Origin: Flagellimonas olearia
Lineage (GTDB): Bacteria > Bacteroidota > Bacteroidia > Flavobacteriales > Flavobacteriaceae
Length of the DNA: 64,000 nucleotides
Assembly: GCF_009184425.1 (NCBI RefSeq)
Contig: NZ_WELG01000002.1
Coordinates: 620,001 to 684,000 of the forward strand
Reading direction: 5' to 3'
This document shows positions 40,860-49,251 of this stretch, piece by piece (position 1 is the stretch's first letter; each line of letters starts with the position of its first letter). Made by a program: the position numbers and the translations under genes. The notes under the pieces are model-generated. The model did no database searches. It was not told where the DNA came from and saw nothing but the letters and a program-made list of their open reading frames with translations.

Positions 40860-42545
40860 ATGGCCGAGGATGTTAAATCGCTGAATTTTATTGAACATAT
40901 TGTTGAGGAAGATTTAAGAAATGGGTACAATGCTGAGAGCCTTCGTTTTCGTTTTCCGCCGGAACCCAATGGGTATCTTCATATTGGGCATGCAAGCTCC
41001 ATTTGCCTCAATTTTGGGTTGGGATTACGCTATAATGCACCGGTAAATCTTCGTTTTGACGATACCAATCCTGCCAAGGAGGAAAAGGAGTATGTGGATG
41101 CCATTAAAAAGGATGTCTCTTGGCTTGGTTATGAGTGGGATACGGAATGTTATGCCTCTGATTATTTTCAACAATTATATGATTGGGCCGTGGAGCTGAT
41201 AAGGACCAATAGGGCTTATGTTGACAGTCAATCTTCTGAAGAAATAGCGAGTCAAAAGGGAACCCCAACGGAGGCCGGGAAGGAAAGTCCATATCGTAAC
41301 CGCTCTGTGGAGGAGAACCTTGAACTGTTCGAAGGCATGAAAAATGGTGATTTCAAGGAAGGCGAGCATGTGTTGAGAGCCAAAATTGATATGTCCTCCT
41401 CGAATATGCTCATGCGTGATCCGGTCATGTATCGAATTCTGCATAAGCCCCACCACAGAACAAATACCGATTGGTGTATTTATCCCATGTATGATTGGAC
41501 GCATGGCGAGAGTGATTATATCGAGCAAGTCTCGCATTCCCTGTGTACACTGGAGTTTTTGCCCCACAGAGAGCTTTACGATTGGTTTTTGGACCAATTG
41601 GTAGATTCTGATAAATTGCGTCCTAAACAGCGTGAGTTTGCCCGTAGAAACCTTAGTCATACGGTAGTCAGTAAACGAAAATTGCTTCAATTGGTGGAGA
41701 GCGGTGCGGTTACTGGATGGGATGACCCAAGGATGCCAACAATATCTGGATTGCGGAGGAGGGGGTACACCCCGGAATCTATCCGAAACTTTGCTGACAC
41801 CATTGGTATTGCCAAGCGTGAAAACGTGGTTGATGTATCCTTGTTGGAATTTCATGTGCGTGAGCATTTGAACAAGGTTGCCCCTCGGGTTATGGCTGTA
41901 CTTAACCCCTTAAAATTGGTCATCATCAATTACGAAGAAGGGAAAGAGGAATGGTTGGATGCCGAGAATAACCCTGAAGATGAATCGGCAGGAGAAAGGA
42001 AAGTTCCATTTTCCCGGGAGCTTTATATTGAACAGGAAGACTTTAAGGAAGAAGCAAACCGTAAGTTCTTTAGGCTGAAGTTGGGGGGTGAAGTGAGATT
42101 GAAGAACGGTTATATCATAAAAGCTGAAAGTTGCACCAAGGATGCAGAGGGTAATGTTATAGAGGTGCAATGTACCTACGACCCTAAAAGTAAAAGTGGT
42201 TCTGGAACGGAAGAAAGTTTGCGCAAGGTGAAAGGTACCTTGCATTGGGTCTCCATTCCCCATGCCATTCAAGCCGAAGTGCGTTTGTATGATCGTCTTT
42301 TTAATGACGCAACCCCGGATGCCCATAAGGATAAAGATTTTATGGATTTTATCAATCCGGACTCTTTGACGAAAGTGACCGGGTACTTGGAGCCCAGTTT
42401 ACAAGAAGCTCAAATCGGTGACGTGTTCCAATTTCAACGATTGGGTTATTTTAATGTTGACAAGGATTCAACTCCGAATAATTTGGTTTTTAACCGAACG
42501 GTGACCTTAAGGGACACTTGGGCCAAATTGGAGCAAAAAGACTAA
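40860..42545 (+). CDS. glnS: Glutaminyl-tRNA synthetase
   Basis: ATG at 40860 is preferred to an in-frame TTG two codons earlier. The 561-residue class I synthetase has the HIGH motif in FPPEPNGYLHIGHASSICLNFG and the KMSKS equivalent VVSKRKL, together with the glutaminyl-specific blocks RFDDTNPAKEEKEYVDAIKKDVSWLGY and CIYPMYDWTHGESDYIEQVSHSLCTLEF. The C-terminal part is the two-barrel anticodon-binding domain. Presence of GlnRS and a separate GluRS downstream shows that this organism charges tRNA-Gln directly. A strong terminator lies 185 bases after the stop. Confidence 0.97.
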   Translation: MAEDVKSLNFIEHIVEEDLRNGYNAESLRFRFPPEPNGYLHIGHASSICLNFGLGLRYNAPVNLRFDDTNPAKEEKEYVDAIKKDVSWLGYEWDTECYASDYFQQLYDWAVELIRTNRAYVDSQSSEEIASQKGTPTEAGKESPYRNRSVEENLELFEGMKNGDFKEGEHVLRAKIDMSSSNMLMRDPVMYRILHKPHHRTNTDWCIYPMYDWTHGESDYIEQVSHSLCTLEFLPHRELYDWFLDQLVDSDKLRPKQREFARRNLSHTVVSKRKLLQLVESGAVTGWDDPRMPTISGLRRRGYTPESIRNFADTIGIAKRENVVDVSLLEFHVREHLNKVAPRVMAVLNPLKLVIINYEEGKEEWLDAENNPEDESAGERKVPFSRELYIEQEDFKEEANRKFFRLKLGGEVRLKNGYIIKAESCTKDAEGNVIEVQCTYDPKSKSGSGTEESLRKVKGTLHWVSIPHAIQAEVRLYDRLFNDATPDAHKDKDFMDFINPDSLTKVTGYLEPSLQEAQIGDVFQFQRLGYFNVDKDSTPNNLVFNRTVTLRDTWAKLEQKD

Positions 42546-42730
42546 CATAGTTTTTTCTTATTCTACAACAAAATACCATTTGGTTTTCTTATTAAACTAG
42601 GCTTGTTTTAAGCGTGTTTAATGGCTTTTTGAAACAGGGCAACCCATTTCCCTTTGTGTTGGAAAGATCTTCTTGGAAAAGTACTATATGGAGTTTTTTA
42701 CAAAAAGAGGAGAAAATTTAGGGTAACAAT

Positions 42731-42759
42731 AAAAAAGGGAGCTAAAAAGCTCCCTTTTT
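42731..42759. terminator. Bidirectional terminator between glnS and the SPFH gene
   Basis: GGGAGCT (42737-42743) and AGCTCCC (42748-42754) form a 7-bp stem with an AAAA loop, with six As on the left and five Ts on the right, so it can stop transcription from both converging genes. Confidence 0.9.
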
Positions 42760-42779
42760 CAATTCATGAAAGAATGATT

Positions 42780-43706
42780 TTATTCTTCTTTCTTTTTGTT
42801 TTGCTTTTTCATGGCTTCACCAATTTGGTTGCTTGCCGTAAAGGAGGCCACCATGTTGTTGAGCATGTCGCTTCCTGCTTGTGGTGAGTTGGGCAAAAGG
42901 ATCAGGTTGGTATTGGTTTCCTCACCAATGGCCTGTAGCGTGTCATAGTGCTGTGTGACCACGATCAAAGCTGAAGCTTCTTGCGAATTGATGCCAACTT
43001 TGTTCAATACTTCAACAGACTCTTCCAGGCCTCTTGCAATTTCTCGACGTTGGTCGGCAATACCCTGTCCTTGAAGTCGTTTGCTTTCTGCTTCGGCCTT
43101 TGCTTTTTCCACGATAAGGATTCGGGCCGCATCTCCTTCAAATTGGGCTGCAATCTTTTCACGTTCGGAAGCATTGATACGGTTCATGGCCGCTTTTACC
43201 TGTGCATCGGGGTCAATATCGGTCACAAGGGTCTTGATGATATCATAACCGTACTCCAGCATAGCGTCCTGAAGTTCGGACTTTACTGCGATGGCAATAT
43301 CGTCCTTTTTCACAAAGACATCATCCAACTTCATTTTGGGAACTTCGGCACGGACCACATCAAAAACATAGGAAGTTATCTGATCATGGGGGTACTCCAA
43401 TTTGTAGAAGGCATCATATACCTTGTCCTTTATAACTACATATTGCACTGAAACCTTGAGCTTTACAAATACATCGTCCAAAGTTTTGGTCTCTACAATA
43501 ACATCCAACTGTTGGATTTTTAAACTCAATCTTCCTGCAATGCGGTCCACTAACGGAATTTTCATTTGTAATCCTGAATTGCGAATACTTTGGAATTTAC
43601 CAAACCGTTCTATGACAACGGCGGTCTGTTGCTTTACAATAAAGAAGAACTTAAATAGAACAATAAGCCCAAGAAATACAATTGGTAATAATAAGTAATT
43701 GCCCAT
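42780..43706 (-). CDS. SPFH/band-7 membrane protein
   Basis: A 308-residue protein with one N-terminal membrane helix (MGNYLLLPIVFLGLIVLFKFFFIV) and an SPFH domain (about residues 25-200: QQTAVVIERFGKFQSIRNSGLQMKIP and the LKVSVQYVV core), followed by an alanine/glutamate-rich coiled coil (AARILIVEKAKAEAESKRLQ) and a lysine-rich end. It resembles the hypersensitive-induced-response/QmcA-type branch. Such proteins form oligomeric scaffolds in membrane microdomains and often modulate proteases. No NfeD-type partner gene lies beside it. It ends at the bidirectional terminator shared with glnS. Confidence 0.9.
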   Translation of the reverse strand: MGNYLLLPIVFLGLIVLFKFFFIVKQQTAVVIERFGKFQSIRNSGLQMKIPLVDRIAGRLSLKIQQLDVIVETKTLDDVFVKLKVSVQYVVIKDKVYDAFYKLEYPHDQITSYVFDVVRAEVPKMKLDDVFVKKDDIAIAVKSELQDAMLEYGYDIIKTLVTDIDPDAQVKAAMNRINASEREKIAAQFEGDAARILIVEKAKAEAESKRLQGQGIADQRREIARGLEESVEVLNKVGINSQEASALIVVTQHYDTLQAIGEETNTNLILLPNSPQAGSDMLNNMVASFTASNQIGEAMKKQNKKKEE

Positions 43707-43791
43707 GCTGATCGGATTTTATGTTAGAAATGAAATTTACAAAACTCTGTAACATATCAGTAGACAACCACGAAGTTTTGTTACAGAATGT

Positions 43792-45300
43792 TTATTGCGA
43801 AAACACAGAAATCGCGTTTTTAATTCGCCCTATACTGTCTTCTTTACCAATAAGTTCGATAATATCAAATAGGTGAGGACCCTTCATGTCGCCCACAATG
43901 ACCAATCGCAGTGGAGGCATTACCTTTCCAAAGGAAAGTTCTTGCTCTGCAATCCAAGCTTTTACCTTTTCTTCAATAATAGCGGAAGAGAAATCATCGA
44001 TATTTTCTAGGATGGAAAGAACTTGGTCCATGATCTGTGGGGTATCTTCCTTCCATTGTTTTTTCACTGCTTTTTCATTGTATTCGGTGGGGGCTTCAAA
44101 AAAGTAATCGCCCAATTCCCAAAAGTCTGAAACAAAACTTGCCCGTTCCTTGATGAGGTATATTACTTTTTGGACATAATCTTTTGAGGCTTCTATCGGA
44201 TTTTCTTTTTTTGAAAGCTCTTGTAGAAACAAATCGGCAAGATCTTCGTCACTCTTGCGCTGTAACCACTGCTGATTATACCATTTGTTCTTTTCTGGAT
44301 CAAAACGTGCACCGGATTTGTTCACACGCTCCAAAGAAAAGGATTGGATGAGCTCGTCCAAAGAGAAAATTTCTTGTTCTGTACCGGGGTTCCACCCCAA
44401 AAGGGCCAAAAAGTTTACCACGGCCTCTGGAAAGAAACCGGCTTCGCGGTAACCTTCCGATTCGTTCCAGGTTAAGGGGAACACGGGAAACCCCCCTTTT
44501 TCGCCATCTCGCTTACTTAGTTTGCCCTTACCTACAGGCTTCATGATGAGCGGCAAATGGGCAAATTTGGGGGCAGTCCATTCGAAAGCTTTATACAATA
44601 GAGTATGCAATGCCAAGGAGGGAAGCCACTCTTCACCGCGAATCACATGGCTGATGTTCATCAAATGATCATCCACAATATTGGCCAAGTGGTAGGTGGG
44701 CATACCATCACTTTTGAACAAGACTTTATCATCCAGTATGTTGGTGTCAATTGTAATTTCTCCTCGGATGATATCTTGTAGAATGAGTTCTTCATCTTGT
44801 GGGGACTTAAAACGGATGACGTAATCTTCGCCGGCATCCAATTTGGATCTTACCTCTTCTTGGGTCAGTGAAAGTGAATTGTTGAGTTTCAACCTGTTGT
44901 GCCAATTATAGATGAAGGTCTTGCCCTTTTCCTCGTGGTCTTTTCTATGAAAGTCCAATCGTTCTGGGGTATCAAAGGCATAATAGGCGTTGCCATTTTC
45001 AATAAGTTCCATGGCGTAAGCTTTGTACATGGCCTTGCGCTCGCTTTGACGATATGGACCAACAGGACCTTCTTTCCCTGGTCCTTCATCAAAGGGAATG
45101 CCGCACCAGTTCAAGGCTTCAATGATATAGTTTTCAGCACCATCCACAAAACGGTTTTGATCCGTATCCTCTATACGTAATATAAACTCTCCACCGTGTT
45201 TTTTAGCAAAAAGGTAGTTGAACAGAGCAGTGCGAAGACCTCCTATATGTAACGGTCCGGTTGGGCTTGGGGCAAAACGCACCCTAATGGTATCACTCAT
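43792..45300 (-). CDS. gltX: Glutamyl-tRNA synthetase
   Basis: The start at 45300 gives MSDTIRVRFAPSPTGPLHIGG, the usual beginning of the family; an in-frame ATG 30 bases upstream overlaps the promoter box and is rejected. The 502-residue class I enzyme has the HIGH-like motif PSPTGPLHIGGLRTALFNY and the KMSKS motif as KLSKRDGEKG, with the GluRS block FKSDGMPTYHLANIVDDHLMNISHVIRGEEW between them and an alpha-helical anticodon-binding C-terminal domain. A TATCTTTG -7 box is found 19 bases upstream of the start. Confidence 0.96.
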   Translation of the reverse strand: MSDTIRVRFAPSPTGPLHIGGLRTALFNYLFAKKHGGEFILRIEDTDQNRFVDGAENYIIEALNWCGIPFDEGPGKEGPVGPYRQSERKAMYKAYAMELIENGNAYYAFDTPERLDFHRKDHEEKGKTFIYNWHNRLKLNNSLSLTQEEVRSKLDAGEDYVIRFKSPQDEELILQDIIRGEITIDTNILDDKVLFKSDGMPTYHLANIVDDHLMNISHVIRGEEWLPSLALHTLLYKAFEWTAPKFAHLPLIMKPVGKGKLSKRDGEKGGFPVFPLTWNESEGYREAGFFPEAVVNFLALLGWNPGTEQEIFSLDELIQSFSLERVNKSGARFDPEKNKWYNQQWLQRKSDEDLADLFLQELSKKENPIEASKDYVQKVIYLIKERASFVSDFWELGDYFFEAPTEYNEKAVKKQWKEDTPQIMDQVLSILENIDDFSSAIIEEKVKAWIAEQELSFGKVMPPLRLVIVGDMKGPHLFDIIELIGKEDSIGRIKNAISVFSQ

Positions 45301-45319
45301 GGCATACAATATTGTTGTG

Positions 45320-45327
45320 CAAAGATA
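45320..45327 (-). promoter_or_regulatory. gltX promoter -7 box
   Basis: The minus strand reads TATCTTTG, an exact TAnnTTTG match, ending 19 bases before the gltX ATG. Confidence 0.55.
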
Positions 45328-45464
45328 CATTGCCTTATACGATCCTGAAAGGGTTTAGGTGCGACGCTTGTATGTATCGGAAAAGTATTGATACACCAAG
45401 CTTTAACAATAATTTGCGGTGGTTTTCACCAGTATCGGGTATCTTGGTAATAAAATATATTGCT

Positions 45465-48400
45465 TTGAGTAGCTATCAGGACATATTACAGAAGCTGGGT
45501 GGCTTTACCAAAAAGTATTATACCAAACAATTGATCAAGGGAAGTATTCTTTTTTTGACGCTCGGTTTGTTGTTTTGGATGGCGGTTATGTTTGTGGAGT
45601 ATCTGCTATGGATGGACCAACAATGGCGATTGACGTTTTTCCTTGTTTTTTTACTGGTTGAGTGCTTTTTGCTTTATAGGTTTATTGTAATTCCGTTGAT
45701 GTATTTGTTTCGTTTGCGAAAGGGAATAGGTTATATGGAAGCTTCCAAATTAATTGGAACGCACTTTCCTGAGGTGGATGATAAATTGTTGAATCTTCTT
45801 GAGCTTTCCGAAAGTCAGCAGAAAACCGACCTTCTTTTGGCCAGTATAGAACAACGTGCCAAAAGTCTGGGAGCCGTCCCATTTACTGAGGCGGTGGATT
45901 TTAGGGAGGGGTATAAGTATGCAAAGTACATTTTAATTCCTGTGGCCCTATTTGGTTTTATTTGGTTGAGTGGTAACATCGTTTCTTTCTTTAATTCCAA
46001 TAAAAGGGTAATGAATTATGATTTGGCATATGAGCGCCCCGCTCCATTCACCTTTAGGATATTGAATGAAAGCTTGGAGGTGTTGGATAGTGAGCCCTTG
46101 GTTATCAGAGCTACAACCGAAGGCAATGTGAAGCCGGACGATGTTTATCTAATGCTGAACGGGGAGCCGTTGTTGTTGCAAGAACAAGATGGGGTGTATA
46201 CCTATCGATTTGAAGCGCCTGTGGAAGAAAGCTCTTTTTACTTAAGCGCCAATGGTTGGACCTCTAGAAGTTATACCATTAAAAGCCACAAAACACCTGC
46301 ACTTGTCGATTTTCGGATGCAGTTGGATTATCCTTCATACTTGAATCGGGGGTCTGAAGTCATCACAGCTACCGGAAACGCTGTGGTACCAGAGGGCACT
46401 AAGGTGACTTGGAATATTGTGGGGCTGAATGTTGATGGGATTGCTTTGGAGACCTCGGATAGTATTTATTCTTTTTCCAAGAAAGGGAATGAATTTATAC
46501 AGACTATGAGGCCTTTTGATGATATGCGGTATGAGCTTCGTACCTCTAACTCACATGTTGCCGATTTCGAACGCTTAGCGTACGCAATAGATGTCGTTAA
46601 GGATGCCAATCCTACGGTGAAGGTCAATCAGGTTTTGGATTCCCTTAACCCGAATCAGTCTTTTTTTAGTGGACAAGCTGCCGATGATTATGGTATTGCT
46701 TCCATCCGACTGGTTTGTTTCCCTGCAGATGATGTTCAGAAAGAACAGAGAATTGTTTTAGAGTCCCCAAAATCTAATGTGCATCAGTTTTACTATACGT
46801 TTCCGTCAGGACTTTTGCTTGATAAAGGGAGACAATACAAAGTCTTTTTTGAAGTGGTGGATAATGATGGGATTAGAGGAGGAAAGATTGTAAAAAGCCA
46901 AGTATTTAACACCTCTATTTTAGATGATAAACAATTGAAAAAGAAGGAGTTAGAGTCTGAAAGCACTACTTTGAGCAAAATGAATCAATCCTTGAAGGAC
47001 TATAAGGAACAACAAGAGGTTCTTAGTGGGATGACTAAGGAACAGAAGGAAGAAAGAACATTGACTTTTGAGGATAAGAGCCAGATTAAGGATTTTTTAC
47101 AGAAGCAACAGTTGCAAGAAGAATTGATGCAGAAGTTCAGTAATGAGTTAAAGGAAGGGGTCAGTAGAAGTGAGCACAGCAATGAACAAAAAAGAATGCT
47201 TCAAGAACGGCTTGAGCGTCAGGAGCTGGAGGCCAAGAAGAATGAACGGTTGCTTAATGAACTTAAAGAACTCACAGACAAGATGAATAAGGAAGAGCTC
47301 CAAAAAAGGTTGGAGGAGCTTGGAAAGAATCAGTCTAAAAACGCAAGAAATCTTGAGCAAATATTGGAGCTCACCATGAGGTATTATGTCACGGAAAAGA
47401 TGTCTCAGTTAGCGAATGAATTGGAAGATTTGGCGAAAGAACAGGAGAGGTTGTCTGAAGCTGTTGGGGATGACAATCAGAGTGAGAATCAAAAGGAATT
47501 GAACAAACAGTTTGAGGAGGTTTCTGATGAATTGAATGAATTGAGAAAGGATAATGATGCTTTGCAAAAGCCAATGGACATAAATGTTACCCAAAAGCAA
47601 CAGGACGATGTAGATCGAGATCAGAAGGATGCCTTGGATGCGCTTGAACAGATGAAGGATAATGGGTCCGTTGAAAGCAATAGTGATAGTGAGCAAGAAA
47701 ATGCCAAACGAAAGCAAAAATCTGCGGCGCAGAAGATGAAGGAAATGAGTGAGGCTATGCAGCAGAGTGCTTCAATCGGAGGGGCAGATGATACGGAAGA
47801 TGCTGAAATGTTACGACAGATATTGGATAACCTGGTTACGTTTTCATTTAAGCAAGAAGGGTTGTTTGACAAGATAGAAAGTGCAGATGTGGACATTTCA
47901 CAGTTTTCAAGAACGGTCCGTGACCAAAAGGACCTTAGAAGGCTTTTTGAACATGTGGATGACAGCTTGTTCGCTTTGTCTTTGCGCAGGGCTGAATTGT
48001 CCGAGTTTGTCAATGAGCAGATTTCGGAGGTGTATTATAACATTGATAAGTCTTTGGAGAGTATTGCGGAGAATCAGGTGTACCAGGGAGCTTCCTACCA
48101 GCAATATGTGATTAATGCTACCAATGCCCTTGCTGATTTTTTGGCTACTATTTTGGACAATATGCAGCAAAACATGAGTCCCGGGCAAGGAGGTGGCGAA
48201 GGATCGGATTTTCAATTGCCGGATATTATAAAGGGACAACAAAGTATTCAGGAAAAGATGAATGGCTCTGGACAGGAGGGTAAACCTTCCGGCAATGAGG
48301 GACAGGAACAAGGAGAAGATGGTGGGGAACAGAAGGGCTCCAATGAAGGGGATAAGGGCGAGCAGCGTGGCCAAGGAGAGCAAATGCAAGGCGGCAATGA

Positions 48401-48836
48401 GGGATTGGAAGGAAGTGAAATGGGGTTGAGTGAGGTATATGAGATATACAAGGAACAGCAGATGTTACGACAGATGCTTGAGAAGCAGTTGCAGGATATG
48501 CTCAACGCATCGGATAGAAACTTTGCCAAGAAGTTGATGCAGCAGATGGAGGACTTTGAGAACGACTTGTTGGAAAACGGAATTACAGAACGAACAAGAA
48601 CTAAGGCCAATTCCATCCAGCATCAGCTATTAAAATTAGAGAATGCGGCTATGGAGCAAGGGGAGAAGAAGGAACGGGAAAGTGAAACCAACAGCATCGA
48701 TTTTACGGCACCCATCTTAACCAAACCGGAGCTGCTGAGGGATAATCAAAATGATGTTGAAATATTAAATAGGCAAGCACTACCTTTGCGCCAAAATTTT
48801 AAGGAACGCGTAAAGAGGTATTTTAAGAATGATTGA
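45465..48836 (+). CDS. DUF4175-type membrane protein with long coiled coil
   Basis: A 1123-residue protein if started at TTG 45465 (SSYQDILQKLGGFTKKYYTKQLIKG), which is where the recognisable family sequence begins; upstream in-frame starts add an implausible leader. Two membrane helices (about residues 30-55 and 60-85) and another near 155-175 are followed by a large beta-rich periplasmic-type part to about 560, then long E/K/Q-rich coiled coils (about 570-790) and a Gly/Glu/Gln-rich low-complexity stretch (about 910-980). The last part is helical and charged. I recall it as DUF4175 from other flavobacteria, upstream of ybeY as here. Function unknown. The stop overlaps ybeY by 8 bases. Confidence 0.8.
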   Translation: MSSYQDILQKLGGFTKKYYTKQLIKGSILFLTLGLLFWMAVMFVEYLLWMDQQWRLTFFLVFLLVECFLLYRFIVIPLMYLFRLRKGIGYMEASKLIGTHFPEVDDKLLNLLELSESQQKTDLLLASIEQRAKSLGAVPFTEAVDFREGYKYAKYILIPVALFGFIWLSGNIVSFFNSNKRVMNYDLAYERPAPFTFRILNESLEVLDSEPLVIRATTEGNVKPDDVYLMLNGEPLLLQEQDGVYTYRFEAPVEESSFYLSANGWTSRSYTIKSHKTPALVDFRMQLDYPSYLNRGSEVITATGNAVVPEGTKVTWNIVGLNVDGIALETSDSIYSFSKKGNEFIQTMRPFDDMRYELRTSNSHVADFERLAYAIDVVKDANPTVKVNQVLDSLNPNQSFFSGQAADDYGIASIRLVCFPADDVQKEQRIVLESPKSNVHQFYYTFPSGLLLDKGRQYKVFFEVVDNDGIRGGKIVKSQVFNTSILDDKQLKKKELESESTTLSKMNQSLKDYKEQQEVLSGMTKEQKEERTLTFEDKSQIKDFLQKQQLQEELMQKFSNELKEGVSRSEHSNEQKRMLQERLERQELEAKKNERLLNELKELTDKMNKEELQKRLEELGKNQSKNARNLEQILELTMRYYVTEKMSQLANELEDLAKEQERLSEAVGDDNQSENQKELNKQFEEVSDELNELRKDNDALQKPMDINVTQKQQDDVDRDQKDALDALEQMKDNGSVESNSDSEQENAKRKQKSAAQKMKEMSEAMQQSASIGGADDTEDAEMLRQILDNLVTFSFKQEGLFDKIESADVDISQFSRTVRDQKDLRRLFEHVDDSLFALSLRRAELSEFVNEQISEVYYNIDKSLESIAENQVYQGASYQQYVINATNALADFLATILDNMQQNMSPGQGGGEGSDFQLPDIIKGQQSIQEKMNGSGQEGKPSGNEGQEQGEDGGEQKGSNEGDKGEQRGQGEQMQGGNEGLEGSEMGLSEVYEIYKEQQMLRQMLEKQLQDMLNASDRNFAKKLMQQMEDFENDLLENGITERTRTKANSIQHQLLKLENAAMEQGEKKERESETNSIDFTAPILTKPELLRDNQNDVEILNRQALPLRQNFKERVKRYFKND

Positions 48837-49248
48837 ATTTCATTTTGAATTGGACTTTCAATTGATAAATGAACCCAAGTATTCCGATTGGGTTAATAGA
48901 ATTTTGACTTCTGAGGGCTTTGAAGCAGGTCAGATAGATTATATTTTTTGTACAGATGAGTACCTGCTTGAAATCAATAAGAAGTATTTGAATCATGATA
49001 CCCTTACAGACATCATTACTTTTGATTACACGAATGGAGTGGTTGTGTCCGGTGATATTTTTGTTTCTGTGGATAGGGTGAAGGATAATGCCGAAAGATT
49101 TGATGTTGGTTTCAATAATGAGCTTTTAAGGGTTATGTCCCACGGCTTATTACACCTTATGGGTTATGGGGACAAGAAGGATGAGGAGGTTGTAATTATG
49201 AGGAGTAAGGAAGACGAAAAAATAAAAATGTTCCACGTGGAACAATAG
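48829..49248 (+). CDS. ybeY: Endoribonuclease YbeY
   Basis: A 139-residue YbeY/UPF0054 protein. The strand EINKKYLNHDTLTDIITFDY and the helix MSHGLLHLMGYGDKKDEE are diagnostic. Two zinc-ligand histidines are present (HGLLH), but the third, which follows GYD in the E. coli protein, is replaced (GYGDKKD), a change I believe is usual in Bacteroidetes. YbeY acts in 16S rRNA 3'-end maturation and ribosome quality control. The last codons (F-H-V-E-Q) are part of a perfect parS palindrome. The start overlaps the DUF4175 gene by 8 bases and mnmG begins 3 bases after the stop. Confidence 0.94.
   Translation: MIEFHFELDFQLINEPKYSDWVNRILTSEGFEAGQIDYIFCTDEYLLEINKKYLNHDTLTDIITFDYTNGVVVSGDIFVSVDRVKDNAERFDVGFNNELLRVMSHGLLHLMGYGDKKDEEVVIMRSKEDEKIKMFHVEQ
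49229..49244. promoter_or_regulatory. parS site 1 (chromosome-partition centromere)
   Basis: TGTTCCACGTGGAACA is a perfect 16-bp palindrome and matches the general parS consensus TGTTnCACGTGnAACA recognised by ParB. It lies within the last codons of ybeY. A second identical site is 1.9 kb downstream. Confidence 0.88.
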
Positions 49249-49251
49249 GAT

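Noticed and set aside
45312-45464. N-terminal extension of the DUF4175 protein
   Set aside because: It overlaps the gltX promoter and has no similarity to the family start, which I place at TTG 45465.
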